Part shown: positions 24,743 through 33,865 of the stretch, in pieces | Layout of the letters: every line of letters begins with the position of its first letter | How positions within the stretch are numbered: position 1 is the stretch's first letter | DNA from: Chitinophaga cymbidii | GTDB taxonomy: Bacteria; Bacteroidota; Bacteroidia; Chitinophagales; Chitinophagaceae | Assembly: GCF_007992715.1 (NCBI RefSeq) | Contig: NZ_BKAU01000005.1 | Location: 951,019 to 1,015,018, forward strand | DNA: 64,000 bases | Reading direction: 5' to 3' | Position numbers and translations under genes: made by a program | The notes under the pieces: generated by a model | What the model was told of the DNA's origin: nothing | Seen by the model: only the letters and a program-made list of their open reading frames with translations | Database searches by the model: none

Positions 24743-25654
24743 ATGAAAAACATGTTCCGCAAAATGGGCTTGCCGGTATTGCTATTGGGCGCCCTCTCCA
24801 TTATCATTTACGCCTGCAGTAAAAACAATTCCGCCGAACCGGAGGCGATCCCCGAAGGCCAGCAAAGGGTTAACCTGATGCTGACAGACGACCCCGGCCT
24901 CTTTGACCAGGTTTTGATCGATATCCAGAAAGTGGAAGTGCTGGTAGATACCTGCGCCGGCCGTGGTGATGATGACGATGATGACGATCGCTGGGATGAC
25001 CGCGACCGTTGCGGCTGGTGGGAAGACCGCCGTCATGATGACGACGATGAAGAATGTGAAATGTGGGACTCCCTCGGCATCCGCCCCGGTGTATACGACC
25101 TGTTAGCCCTCCGCAATGGCGTGGACACCAGCCTGGCAACCGGCAACGTTCCCCAGGGCCGCATCGAAAAGATCCGCATCACGCTCGGTCCCAACAACTC
25201 GCTCGTGAAAGACAGCATCAGCTATCCGCTGAAATCCATCAACGGACAGGTAAAGATCGTGATCAAGGTAAGGCATAATGAATGGGACGAAATATCCCCG
25301 GATAACCTGCAGCTGTGGCTGGACTTCGACGTACAACGCTCCATCATCCAGGTGAGCAGGGGCCGCTTCATCCTGAAACCCGTTATCCATGTATGGACCG
25401 TTCGCCAGACCGGCGCCGTTTCCGGAAAGGTGCTGCCGAAAGATGCGGAATCCGTGATCACCGTTTACAACAGCCTCGATTCACTGTACGCTTTACCCGG
25501 CCGTCATGGTGAGTTCAAAGTAAGAGGTTTGAAACCAGGAACTTACAGCGTATTTGTAAATGCCGGTAATGGCTACAACGATACAACCCTTACTGACGTT
25601 GAGGTTGAGCGGGGCAGAGAAACCAAATTGCCGACAATCACACTATCAAATTAA
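24743..25654 (+). CDS. DUF4382 lipoprotein with Asp-rich insert
   Basis: 303 residues. The signal peptide ends in a lipobox-like IIYACS, making this a likely lipoprotein lipidated at Cys25. The DUF4382 core (VNLMLTDDPGLFDQVLIDIQKVEV) is interrupted at about residues 74-107 by a run dominated by Asp, Arg, Trp and Cys, including seven Asp in a row. A C-terminal carboxypeptidase-regulatory-like beta domain (GAVSGKVLPKDAESVITVYN onward) ends the protein. Function is unknown; the acidic loop could bind calcium or another cation. The DNA of the insert is low-complexity GAT/GAC repeats, so length may vary among strains. A terminator follows. Confidence 0.78.
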   Translation: MKNMFRKMGLPVLLLGALSIIIYACSKNNSAEPEAIPEGQQRVNLMLTDDPGLFDQVLIDIQKVEVLVDTCAGRGDDDDDDDRWDDRDRCGWWEDRRHDDDDEECEMWDSLGIRPGVYDLLALRNGVDTSLATGNVPQGRIEKIRITLGPNNSLVKDSISYPLKSINGQVKIVIKVRHNEWDEISPDNLQLWLDFDVQRSIIQVSRGRFILKPVIHVWTVRQTGAVSGKVLPKDAESVITVYNSLDSLYALPGRHGEFKVRGLKPGTYSVFVNAGNGYNDTTLTDVEVERGRETKLPTITLSN

Positions 25655-25673
25655 TACCCCTTCCATCTATTAC

Positions 25674-25703
25674 AAAAAAGCTCTCGCAAGAGGGCTTTTT
25701 TGT
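25674..25703 (+). terminator. Intrinsic terminator after the DUF4382 gene
   Basis: AAAAAAGCTCTC at 25674-25685 pairs with GAGGGCTTTTTT at 25690-25701 through a GCAA tetraloop. The flanking A and T runs could let it act in both directions. Confidence 0.8.
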
Positions 25704-25748
25704 TGCTGAAATGCTTACATTGTGATAACAAATAAAAAACATATCCCT

Positions 25749-26318
25749 GTGAAAAGAACCTGTTTGCTCATCGCGTTCCTGTGTGTTGTACTGTCAGCTG
25801 TTGCACAGGATAAACGTTTGACTTCCACGGCCAGGAAAAACGGGCCGTGGGTGGAACAGGTGCCCTCCATACGCGGGGAGCCCGGGTATTCCTGGGAAGG
25901 CGTTTACAAGAACGACCGCAAGGAAGGCGTTTGGAAAAAGTATACCGTCAACGGCGATCTGCTCGCGGAAGAAACCTTTAAGAACGGTGTGCTGGACGGT
26001 ATGTGCAAGTACTTTTACCCCAATGGAAAGATCAGCGCAACAGGCATGATGCTGGCCATAGATATAGAAGGGCAGAAAGATACCGTTATCGTAATAGACC
26101 CCGTGACCAATGAAGAGACCTTCACCGAGGTAGTACGCAAAGGCAACTCCGTCCGCCACGGCGAATGGCGCGTTTACGACGAAGACGGTAATATGATGCG
26201 GGAGACCTATGACCGCGGAGAACTGACCAATTCCGTGATGGGCAACCAGCGCCGCGCCACGCAAGCGCCGTTGCCGCACGAACAGCAATCCGGTGCCAGG
26301 AAAAAAAGAAATGACTGA
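25749..26318 (+). CDS. Secreted MORN-variant (YwqK-like) repeat protein
   Basis: 189 residues from a GTG start that opens a signal peptide (KRTCLLIAFLCVVLSAVAQD). Repeats of the MORN/YwqK type follow: EGVYKNDRKEGVWKKY, AEETFKNGVLDGMCKYFYPNGK and a third copy near RHGEWRVYDEDGNMMRET. These beta-hairpin repeats occur in secreted Bacteroidota proteins of unknown function, often annotated as antitoxin-like YwqK by similarity only; nothing here supports a toxin-antitoxin role. The tail is basic. An alternative GTG start at 25722 would add nine residues ahead of the signal peptide. Confidence 0.7.
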   Translation: MKRTCLLIAFLCVVLSAVAQDKRLTSTARKNGPWVEQVPSIRGEPGYSWEGVYKNDRKEGVWKKYTVNGDLLAEETFKNGVLDGMCKYFYPNGKISATGMMLAIDIEGQKDTVIVIDPVTNEETFTEVVRKGNSVRHGEWRVYDEDGNMMRETYDRGELTNSVMGNQRRATQAPLPHEQQSGARKKRND

Positions 26319-26463
26319 TACCATTCACCCAAAACACTCGTCCCGGGTATCTTACCTGAAAGATATTCAACCAGAATTTTTTACAGCGACCGATCCAGTA
26401 GACATTTTGATCCTTTAGCAAAAAAGCGACACCCGATCTGTTTGTTTAATTAAACCTTTAGCA

Positions 26464-28368
26464 ATGGCCAATACGCTATCCCAAAAGATCCGCGCCGGAT
26501 TACAGCGAATTTTCAATACCGGCATCCTGCAATCATCCAACAAAGAAGAAGCCCGCAGGATCAAAGTCGTTAACATTGTCAGCTTTGCCACGGGAATACT
26601 GGTGGCCGTTTATGGGATCGCTTTTTATATGTTGCTCCATTCGCTGTATATTCTTGTGCCCGCCGTGCTGGTCTTTTGCCCTGCATTCTTTGCGATGATC
26701 TGGCTAAACAGCAAAAAGCGCTACAACGCTTCCCGCACCGGCATTCACGTTATCTTCATTTCCATCATACTTTATTACGGCAGCATACTGGGGAAAGTCA
26801 CGGAAGTGCAGCTGCTGGCCGTTTTCCTTATGAGCGTAGCGCTGCTGATCTGGCGGCCGCAGGAAAAGGTACCGCGGTTTATCTGCGCGTCCATGCCCAT
26901 TGTCTGCCTCGTGATGCTGGAATTTATCTACGCTTTCAAGCTGGTAGACGCGCTGCCGATGACCACCGCCACGCAAAACATGTACCGCTGGATGGTGATG
27001 CCGGTAGTGCTGTACCTGAACTACCTGGCCATCAACCTGTACCAGGAAAATATTCTCGACCTGCTCCGCATCCTGCGCAGCAGGAATACTTCGCTGATGC
27101 GGAGCCGCAGTGAAAATGAACGGCAGCGCAAGCAGCTGGAAGTCTACAGCCAGCACCTGGAACAACTGGTGGAAGAACGCACCGCCGCGCTGATCAGGGC
27201 CAATATGGCCAAAACAGAGTTCATCAGCGAGCTGAGCCACGAAATACGCACGCCGCTGAATGCCATCATGGGCGTCAGTGAAATGCTGAGCAACGCGCTC
27301 AGCAAGCCGGAAGCGGACCCGCAGGCCCGCCAGATGGCCAGAAGCATGAACGCCACCAGCCATAACGTACTCGAGATATTGAATAATGTGCTGGACCTCG
27401 CGAAGATAGAAGCCGGCAAAAGCGACGAAGTACGGCCTGAAACATTTTCACTCAAAGAACACCTCCGCAATACAACAAGCATTTATCAAAGCATCGCCAG
27501 CACCCATTCCATCGTACTGCACCTCGAAATAGACCAGCGTTGCCCGGAGCTGATCGTGGCGGACCGCGTCATGCTCACACAGGTGATCAACAATATTCTG
27601 TCCAACTCCGTGAAATTCACGCCCTCCGGCAAGAACATCCGCGTTAAATGTTTTCATAACAACAGCAACCTGTTCATCCAGATATGCGATGAAGGCGTGG
27701 GTATTTCCAAACAGGACCTGGAAGCAATATTCCAGCCGTTTGAACAGGCTAACCGCGAAGTATACCGGCAATATGGCGGCAGCGGGCTTGGGCTCGCCAT
27801 CGCCAAGCGCAAGGCCGAGCTGATGGGCGGCTCCATACAGGTAAGCAGCCAGAAGGACGAAGGCAGCCAGTTCCTGATCTCCCTGCCGCTGATCCCCGGC
27901 AACGAAAGCGTTTGCCAGCCTGCCGAACTGGAACCCCTGCCCGCGGACACCAAAGTGGTGGTGATGGACGACAGCGACATCGATCATACGATCATGAAAC
28001 ATTTCCTCCACCGCATCGGCATCGTAAAAACAGGATTCGCGAAGAACGGCCTGGAGGGCATTGCGCTGGTGCGCAGCATGCAGCCGGACGTGATCCTGAT
28101 GGACCTGCACATGCCCGTGATGGACGGCCGCGAAGCCTTCCGCCTGCTGCGCGAAGATGAACGCCTCCGCCACATCCCCGTGATAGCCGTTTCCTCCGAC
28201 GCCTTCCGCGAGCAGGAACAGGAGTATATGTTGCTGGGAATGGACGGTTACCTGCGCAAGCCCGTGGAAGCCAAAGTGCTCCATGGCGTACTGAAACGCC
28301 TGCTGCTGTTTGATACCAGGCATTTGAATGCCGCTATCAACGAGGTGAAGAGCGGAGCGCTGGTATAA
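26464..28368 (+). CDS. Hybrid sensor histidine kinase with receiver domain
   Basis: 634 residues. About six transmembrane segments (residues ~37-190) with almost no extracytoplasmic domain, a coiled coil (residues ~212-242), a HisKA domain with the phosphoacceptor H259 in ELSHEIRTPLNA, a HATPase_c domain with N, G1 (GVGISKQDLE) and G2 (GGSGLGLAI) boxes, and a C-terminal receiver whose phospho-acceptor is D547 in LMDLHMPVMDG. It should phosphorylate its own receiver and pass the phosphate to an unlinked Hpt protein or use it for autoregulation. No partner regulator is adjacent. The signal is unknown; the membrane domain itself may sense it. Confidence 0.9.
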   Translation: MANTLSQKIRAGLQRIFNTGILQSSNKEEARRIKVVNIVSFATGILVAVYGIAFYMLLHSLYILVPAVLVFCPAFFAMIWLNSKKRYNASRTGIHVIFISIILYYGSILGKVTEVQLLAVFLMSVALLIWRPQEKVPRFICASMPIVCLVMLEFIYAFKLVDALPMTTATQNMYRWMVMPVVLYLNYLAINLYQENILDLLRILRSRNTSLMRSRSENERQRKQLEVYSQHLEQLVEERTAALIRANMAKTEFISELSHEIRTPLNAIMGVSEMLSNALSKPEADPQARQMARSMNATSHNVLEILNNVLDLAKIEAGKSDEVRPETFSLKEHLRNTTSIYQSIASTHSIVLHLEIDQRCPELIVADRVMLTQVINNILSNSVKFTPSGKNIRVKCFHNNSNLFIQICDEGVGISKQDLEAIFQPFEQANREVYRQYGGSGLGLAIAKRKAELMGGSIQVSSQKDEGSQFLISLPLIPGNESVCQPAELEPLPADTKVVVMDDSDIDHTIMKHFLHRIGIVKTGFAKNGLEGIALVRSMQPDVILMDLHMPVMDGREAFRLLREDERLRHIPVIAVSSDAFREQEQEYMLLGMDGYLRKPVEAKVLHGVLKRLLLFDTRHLNAAINEVKSGALV

Positions 28369-28372
28369 GTGG

Positions 28373-28786
28373 TCAGCAATTCATCATCCAGGCGATGCCA
28401 TATTTGTCCACAAGGTTGCCATGCCAGCTTCCCCAGAACTGCTTCGCAAACGGCACACCCACCTTGCCACCTTCCGCCAGCCGGTCAAACGCTTGCTGCG
28501 CGGCCGTTTCATCAGGAAAAGTGAGTGACAGGTACACGTCGCCGCTGCTTTTTTGCGCTTTTTGTCCGGGGAACACATCGCTGGCATAGATGGCCAGTCC
28601 GGAAAAATGCAGGCGCCCGTGCAGCACCTTGTCGCGGTATGCCTCCGGCGCATTCATGGCAGGATTATCATAACGGCTCTGCACTTCCACCTTTCCGTTC
28701 AGAATGTCCGCATAAAAATTCAATGCTTCTTCGCAGTTACCTTCAAAATGGATATAAGGTATCAGCTCGAATTTTTTCGTTTCCAT
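28373..28786 (-). CDS. VOC-family (PhnB/glyoxalase-like) protein
   Basis: 137 residues with the PhnB-like start FELIPYIHFEGNCEEALNFY and repeated beta-alpha-beta-beta-beta units of the vicinal-oxygen-chelate fold. These proteins are annotated as PhnB or 3-demethylubiquinone-methyltransferase-like, but their true substrates are mostly unknown. It ends 4 bp from the convergent histidine kinase stop. An AraC-type regulator lies upstream on the same strand, 35 bp away, so the pair may be co-transcribed. Confidence 0.78.
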   Translation of the reverse strand: METKKFELIPYIHFEGNCEEALNFYADILNGKVEVQSRYDNPAMNAPEAYRDKVLHGRLHFSGLAIYASDVFPGQKAQKSSGDVYLSLTFPDETAAQQAFDRLAEGGKVGVPFAKQFWGSWHGNLVDKYGIAWMMNC

Positions 28787-28821
28787 GATCTTTTTTTTAC
28801 AAAGATGAGGGAACCGCGGCG

Positions 28822-29658
28822 TTATAAATTGTACGATTTCGACAGGCGGTCCGCCAGCGCCGGTTGGATCACCTGCACGATGGTGAACTGCTCCTTGAGG
28901 AACTGTCGCGGTGAATGCCCTGAGAGCTGCCGGAATTCCCGGATGAAGTGCGACTGGTCATAGAACCCGCAGGCATAAGCCACTTCCGTCAGTGAAGGAA
29001 AGCGGCAGCTGTACATGGTGAGGATCGCCTTGTTGAACCGCTGGATCTTCAGCAGTTCGGAAGGCGTAAGGCCGATGACCTGGTTGAATTTGCGTTCCAG
29101 CTTTTTATAATTGGCACCGAACATGCGGCAAGCCTCCGCCACAGGCAGACCGGGGTTTTTCAGCAACCATTTGGCGCAGCCGGCGGTAAAGCGGTAGTCT
29201 TCATCCTGCAGGCGCAGCCGCGCAAGCAGGAAGCGGTCGGTCAACCGCACGCGCTCCGCATCTTCCGTGTCATAAAGCTGTTCTTCCAGCTCCTGTAGTT
29301 CTTCACCCAGCAATTCCCGGATGCTCCAGAAGCCGTTGGCGAAAAGATGTACAGGTATGCGGAAAAAAGGATAGGAGCCGCCCGGCCTGAAGCGGATAGA
29401 AAACACATGCTGATGGCTGGTTTGGGAGATATGCAATGCGTGTTTTCGTATGCCGATGATGTGCGAGCCTTTCACGGTTTCTTTTGCGCCGTTCTTTACC
29501 TGTGCATAGTCGTCTCCGAAGTTGAACATCAGCTCGATGGTGCCGTCCGGGATCAGGGATTCGGTGTCCCGGAAAGGAGGCTTGTCTGCATCGGCTTTCC
29601 AGTAGCATTCAACATACGGGGCGAGGAGCGGATGTGGTGGAAATTCCCGGTAGATCAT
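28822..29658 (-). CDS. AraC-family transcriptional regulator
   Basis: 278 residues. The N-terminal ~150 residues (PHPLLAPYVECYWKAD onward) form the cupin-like sensor module common in small Bacteroidota AraC regulators. The C-terminal ~100 residues are the double helix-turn-helix, with AEACRMFGANYKKLERKFNQVIGLTPSELLKIQRFNKA and the second helix region SLTEVAYACGFYDQSHFIREFRQLSGHSP. It probably controls the adjacent VOC gene or itself; no operator can be defined from sequence alone. Confidence 0.88.
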   Translation of the reverse strand: MIYREFPPHPLLAPYVECYWKADADKPPFRDTESLIPDGTIELMFNFGDDYAQVKNGAKETVKGSHIIGIRKHALHISQTSHQHVFSIRFRPGGSYPFFRIPVHLFANGFWSIRELLGEELQELEEQLYDTEDAERVRLTDRFLLARLRLQDEDYRFTAGCAKWLLKNPGLPVAEACRMFGANYKKLERKFNQVIGLTPSELLKIQRFNKAILTMYSCRFPSLTEVAYACGFYDQSHFIREFRQLSGHSPRQFLKEQFTIVQVIQPALADRLSKSYNL

Positions 29659-29712
29659 GCTGTGATGGATTCTGGATCAGTTGGGAAGATACGAACATTC
29701 GGTTCATATTTG

Positions 29713-29783
29713 TAGCCGCGGGTGGATTCGAACCACCGTGAAAGGCTTTGCAGGCCTTTACCTAACCACTCGGCCACGCGACA
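29713..29783 (-). tRNA. tRNA-Cys (anticodon GCA)
   Basis: On the minus strand the D arm (GCC/GGT), anticodon arm (AAGGC, loop CTGCAAA, GCCTT) and T arm (GGTGG, TTCGAAT, CCACC) are all good, giving anticodon GCA. The acceptor pairs 6 bp (GTCGCG with CGCGGC); with a standard 7-bp layout the first pair would be T-T and base 73 would be A instead of the expected Cys discriminator T. Alternatively the stem is 6 bp with T as discriminator. CCA is not encoded. The gene starts 6 bp after the stop of the sterol-desaturase-family gene on the same strand. Confidence 0.88.
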
Positions 29784-29789
29784 TATTCT

Positions 29790-31013
29790 TTATCGCACAC
29801 GCTGGAACAGCCAGCGGTGAAATGATTGTCTTATCCTTGAGAAATAAAAAGTCACCAGCCCCGCAAATATCAGCACGCTTACAAATACGTACAGATGCGG
29901 GAAATAGAACAGGAACGTCACTGCCAGCAGCATGGCGCGGGCGTATTCGAGGTAAAAGAACCACCGCTTCTGTTCCAGGATAGCGCCGGTGTTTACGAGG
30001 CTGATCAGTATGAACAACACGATGAAAACCGCCAGCCCCGCAGGTATCATGGATTCCAGCAGGGTAACCACGAACAGCAGGCTAATGCTCACTGCCGTTT
30101 GCGCTACTATATAGATCCGCTGGAATTTCGTCTGTTTCCGCGAGCCCGGCTTGCGGAGCCATTTCTCTTCCAGCTGCCCGCGTATATCCGGGTCTATATC
30201 GTCCGGTTTGCCGAATATCACGTTCCACCGGGCTTTCCAGTTGCCCGCCCGCCGGAAGGCCGTGCATAGCTCCAGCATAAAATGAAATTGCTGCCAGAGG
30301 AAGCTGTGGCTGTTCAGCGGTTTGGTGAGGCCGTATACACAGGGCTCCTTGTCGTCTTCCTCCACGAACGTGCCGAACAGCTTGTCCCAGATGATCAGCA
30401 CATCGCCATAGTTTTTGTCCAGGTACTTTTCATTGGAAGAATGATGCACGCGGTGGTGGGACGGCGTTACCAGGAAATATTCCAGTATGCCCAGCCTGCC
30501 GATGGTCTGCGTGTGTATAAAAAACGGGTAGAGGCCATGCACGAGCAGGAGGGAAGTGATCATCAGCGGGGAGAAGCCCGCCAGCGGCAGCACTGCCCAG
30601 AAGAGGCAGCGGAAAGCCGCCTGGAATACCGTGATGCGCGCGGATACGGTGTAGTTGAAGTCCTCGCTCTGATGATGCACCACATGCGCCGCCCATAAAA
30701 TATTCACTTCATGCGCCAGCCGGTGATACCAGTACCATACGAAGTCCGTCAGGATAAAAAGCAGGAGCCAGGTGTACCACGTGGCTTCCAGGTGCCAGGG
30801 GGCGAAATGGTGGTAGATGTAATCGAAAAAGAAATAGAATAAACCGGTAACGAAGATGTCCAGCAACCTTTCCGCTATCCCTACGTTCAAATTGGCGACC
30901 GATTCTGCGAACTGAAAATAGTTCCTGCCCGTTTTGCGCGATACCAGGTATTCCAGCCCTATAAAGAACAGGAATCCTGCAATAGAAAAAGCTATCCAGT
31001 TTAGATGCGTCAT
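29790..31013 (-). CDS. Sterol desaturase/fatty-acid hydroxylase-family membrane protein
   Basis: 407 residues with about eight membrane segments. The di-iron histidine clusters are present: HRLAH, HVVHH and HRVHH, arranged as HxxxH, HxxHH and HxxHH, typical of the superfamily that hydroxylates or desaturates lipids using oxygen. The C-terminal third carries several extra hydrophobic helices beyond the catalytic domain. The substrate (fatty acid, carotenoid or hopanoid-like lipid) cannot be assigned. tRNA-Cys follows immediately downstream. Confidence 0.85.
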   Translation of the reverse strand: MTHLNWIAFSIAGFLFFIGLEYLVSRKTGRNYFQFAESVANLNVGIAERLLDIFVTGLFYFFFDYIYHHFAPWHLEATWYTWLLLFILTDFVWYWYHRLAHEVNILWAAHVVHHQSEDFNYTVSARITVFQAAFRCLFWAVLPLAGFSPLMITSLLLVHGLYPFFIHTQTIGRLGILEYFLVTPSHHRVHHSSNEKYLDKNYGDVLIIWDKLFGTFVEEDDKEPCVYGLTKPLNSHSFLWQQFHFMLELCTAFRRAGNWKARWNVIFGKPDDIDPDIRGQLEEKWLRKPGSRKQTKFQRIYIVAQTAVSISLLFVVTLLESMIPAGLAVFIVLFILISLVNTGAILEQKRWFFYLEYARAMLLAVTFLFYFPHLYVFVSVLIFAGLVTFYFSRIRQSFHRWLFQRVR

Positions 31014-31085
31014 ATTTGTATGGTTAGTCTATTGATTTTGTAGACAAATATAATTTGTTCATCTTGCTTTACCAAGATTTTCATA

Positions 31086-31119
31086 TAAAAAAGCCGGAGC
31101 ATCCTTCGATACTCCGGCT
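31086..31119 (-). terminator. Intrinsic terminator of the GH31 gene
   Basis: AGCCGGAG at 31092-31099 pairs with CTCCGGCT at 31112-31119. On the minus strand the stem is followed by TTTTTT, 22 bp after the GH31 stop. Confidence 0.8.
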
Positions 31120-31140
31120 ATGCTGATGTTTTTGTATGCT

Positions 31141-33534
31141 TTAACGGATCACCAGTTCCTCAAATTTACGCAGCAGGTTCAGCTCTACCACGCCATCCAC
31201 AAAATGTTCCGGCTGCAGCGGCGCTGTCACGCCATCCAGCACATATTCCTTCGGCGTAAAGGGAAGGCCGTGCACGCGGATGCGGTGATGGGTATAATCC
31301 GCGTTGTACTTGCCCACGAATTTTTTCTTTAACCGGAAGAGGTTGGGTTCGGAGCTTTGCTTGAAGCGCACGAGGTTGTACTGGCCGGTTTTATATCCGT
31401 AGTGATCGCCTGCATCTTCATAGAGGATGCTGTGCGTGGTCCCCTCAGCAAAATACACCTGCTGGATCATCTCCATGATCTTGAATTCCCCGACGTATTG
31501 CATGTCCGGGTACTGCGCCACTACCGCGCCGCCTTTCACGAACAAAGGCATCTCCGCGAGCGGTGTGGGAATGGTCACCGCCTGCCCGCCGGTATAACGC
31601 TGGTCATTAAAATAGTAATACCAGGTGCCCTCCGGCAGGTATACGGATTTTTCCGTCATGCCGGCTTCGCTGACGTGACTGATGAGCAGGCTGTCGCCCA
31701 GCATGAATTCGTGGTTGAGGTCATGCGTGTTTTCATCCTGTTGCGCCACGAACGCGAGGGGGCGCAGCATGGGCGTGCCATAAGCGGCATATTGCCAGAA
31801 AGTAGTATAGATGTAAGGCAGCAGCCGGTAACGGAGCTGGATAAACGATTTTACCACCGCTTCAAATTCGGGGCCGAAGCTCCAGGGATCCTGGTTAAAG
31901 CCCGTTTCGTTGCTGGCAGAGTGCGTGCGCATCAGCGGATGGAAAGTGCCCAGCTGTATCCAGCGGGTGTACAGCTCTCCGTCCGGCTCGCCAATGAACC
32001 CGCCGATGTCGCTGCCGGCGAAGGACAGGCCGGATACGGCGAGGCGCTGGCATTGCACGGAGGCCAGCCAGAGGTGCTCCCAGGAGGCGATGTTGTCGCC
32101 CGTCCACACCGAGCTCCAGCGCTGCGTACCGGAATAGGCCGAGCGGGTGATCACGAAGGGGCGCTGCGGCATGAGGTGTTTCTTCAGGCCGGCCGCGGTG
32201 GCTTTGCTCATGAGGTGGCCGTAGACGTTGTGCGCTTTGCGGTGGCTGACGTTCTCACCATCGTAATCGTGGCGCACGTCTTCCGGGAAAGTGCCCAGCT
32301 CGAAAACGGCGGGCTCGTTCATGTCGTTCCACACACCGCGTACGCCCGTTGCCGTTAGGTCTTTGAACAGGCCGCTCCACCATTCCCGCACTTTGGGATC
32401 GGTGAAATCGGGGAACACGCATTTCCCCGGCCACACATCACCTTCCATATATGCGCCGTCCGCCCGCTTGCAGGCGAAGTCCTTTTGCGTGATCTCCTGG
32501 TAGATGGGATAATCCGGGTCTACCTTGATCCCCGGATCAATAATTACTACGGTCTTGAAACCCTGCGCCGACAAATCCTTCAGCAACGCCTTGGGATCGG
32601 GGAAGCTTTCCTTGCTCCAGGTGAAGCAGCGGAACCCTTCCATGTAGTCGATGTCAAGATAAAGCGCATCGCAGGGGATCTTCCGGTCCCGGAACTCCTT
32701 TGCCACCTCGCGGACCTTCGATTCAGGATAATAGCTCCAGCGGCACTGGTGATAGCCTAGTGCCCAGAGCGGCGGCAGTTCCGCCGTGCCGGTGATGCGC
32801 GCGTATGATTCGGCCACCTGCAATAACGCGGGGCCGTAGATAAAATAATAGTTCATTTCCCCGCCGCGTGCCCAGAAGCTGGTCACGTCCTCACGTTCCT
32901 TCCCGAAATCGAAAAGGGTGCGGAAGGTGTTGTCGAAGAAAATGCCGTAGCCGATGCCGTTGTGCAGGCCGTAGTAGAAGGGGATGTTGCGGTAGAGGGG
33001 ATCGGTGTCTTTGGCATAGCCGTAAGCGTCCGTTCCATAGTTCTCCACCCGCTTGCCGCGGAGGTTCAGCTCCGTGGGCTTGTCGCCCAGGCCGTAAAAG
33101 GATTCACCTTCCTGCACCAGCTTGGTGCAATACACGATCTTGCCGCCTTTCTGCAGGTAGTACTGCCAGTGGAAGCCGGTTTCGTCCTGGTTGATGATCC
33201 TTCCGTCCGTATCCGTGATAGTGATCCGCAGGTTCTCCCGGGCTACGAATACCCGGATGGCGGTGGTAATGATCTCGAAGGAGTCCGCCCATTCGCGGAT
33301 GTCGAAAAATTCGGGAGATTCTTCCAGCTTTTCACTGACAGCATAGGAAAAATCCCGCTGGAACTGCCCGTCCGCCGCGTAGCGGAAACGTACGATCTTG
33401 TCTGAAATAACCCTGAGTTCCAGGATGGTGGTAGAGGTATAGAAATAGAAATAGTTCCCTTCCTTTTTCCACGATTGAATAATGTCCGGGTAGTGTTTTA
33501 CCGAATACTTCCCCGATGTTGTTGCCACTTGCAT
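31141..33534 (-). CDS. GH31 alpha-glucosidase-like glycoside hydrolase
   Basis: 797 residues without a signal peptide, so probably cytoplasmic. The N-terminal galactose-mutarotase-like beta sandwich (about 1-240) precedes the catalytic barrel with LWALGYHQCRWSYYPE and DALYLDIDYME. The nucleophile is D404 in GVWNDMNEPAV and the acid/base D480 in WTGDN, followed by the SGLSFAGSDIGGF segment and C-terminal beta domains. GH31 enzymes release glucose (or xylose) from alpha-linked oligosaccharides. It may process imported malto-oligosaccharides. It is a single-gene unit ending in a terminator. Confidence 0.92.
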   Translation of the reverse strand: MQVATTSGKYSVKHYPDIIQSWKKEGNYFYFYTSTTILELRVISDKIVRFRYAADGQFQRDFSYAVSEKLEESPEFFDIREWADSFEIITTAIRVFVARENLRITITDTDGRIINQDETGFHWQYYLQKGGKIVYCTKLVQEGESFYGLGDKPTELNLRGKRVENYGTDAYGYAKDTDPLYRNIPFYYGLHNGIGYGIFFDNTFRTLFDFGKEREDVTSFWARGGEMNYYFIYGPALLQVAESYARITGTAELPPLWALGYHQCRWSYYPESKVREVAKEFRDRKIPCDALYLDIDYMEGFRCFTWSKESFPDPKALLKDLSAQGFKTVVIIDPGIKVDPDYPIYQEITQKDFACKRADGAYMEGDVWPGKCVFPDFTDPKVREWWSGLFKDLTATGVRGVWNDMNEPAVFELGTFPEDVRHDYDGENVSHRKAHNVYGHLMSKATAAGLKKHLMPQRPFVITRSAYSGTQRWSSVWTGDNIASWEHLWLASVQCQRLAVSGLSFAGSDIGGFIGEPDGELYTRWIQLGTFHPLMRTHSASNETGFNQDPWSFGPEFEAVVKSFIQLRYRLLPYIYTTFWQYAAYGTPMLRPLAFVAQQDENTHDLNHEFMLGDSLLISHVSEAGMTEKSVYLPEGTWYYYFNDQRYTGGQAVTIPTPLAEMPLFVKGGAVVAQYPDMQYVGEFKIMEMIQQVYFAEGTTHSILYEDAGDHYGYKTGQYNLVRFKQSSEPNLFRLKKKFVGKYNADYTHHRIRVHGLPFTPKEYVLDGVTAPLQPEHFVDGVVELNLLRKFEELVIR

Positions 33535-33865
33535 CGCGCCGATCTGTTTCTTTACAATTATTAAATTTCCGCGGCCTCAGGGCCACGTATCAACTAAATT
33601 AATCAAAAATTCCCCGGTTATTACATTTTTTTGACACATTGGCGGGGGGAATGCTGCCGCTTACAAGATAAAATGCCGCATTGGCGAAGTTCCGTGGGAA
33701 ATTGCAGTGATAAACGTTAACTTCCGTATAATGTACTTTTTGCTTTAACCTATTGTTCCGGTTGTGATACAATAAGTGTTGTAAAAATTTTGGCGCTCCT
33801 TTCCAGGGGCGCCTTTGCTGTAAGCGCGTTTCCAGCCCGTCCGCCGGCTTTAAGACAGACCTTCG
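33535..33865. other. Intergenic region between GH31 and the BNR-repeat gene
   Basis: 331 bp without a gene. It should hold the GH31 promoter on its left side and, on its right, the 3' hairpin of the BNR-repeat gene. No repeat or small ORF with coding character was noticed. Confidence 0.5.
33783..33813 (-). terminator. Probable terminator of the BNR-repeat gene
   Basis: GGCGCTCCT at 33792-33800 pairs with AGGGGCGCC at 33805-33813 (one wobble). On the minus strand the stem is followed by AAAATTTTT, so the U run is slightly displaced. Confidence 0.5.

Noticed and set aside
24950..25070. GAT/GAC-rich stretch as a CRISPR-like or satellite array
   Set aside because: It is an in-frame Asp-coding segment inside a DUF4382 gene, without spacer-repeat structure.
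25749..26318. Calling the MORN-variant protein a YwqK antitoxin
   Set aside because: It has a signal peptide and no toxin gene beside it; the antitoxin label comes only from name propagation.
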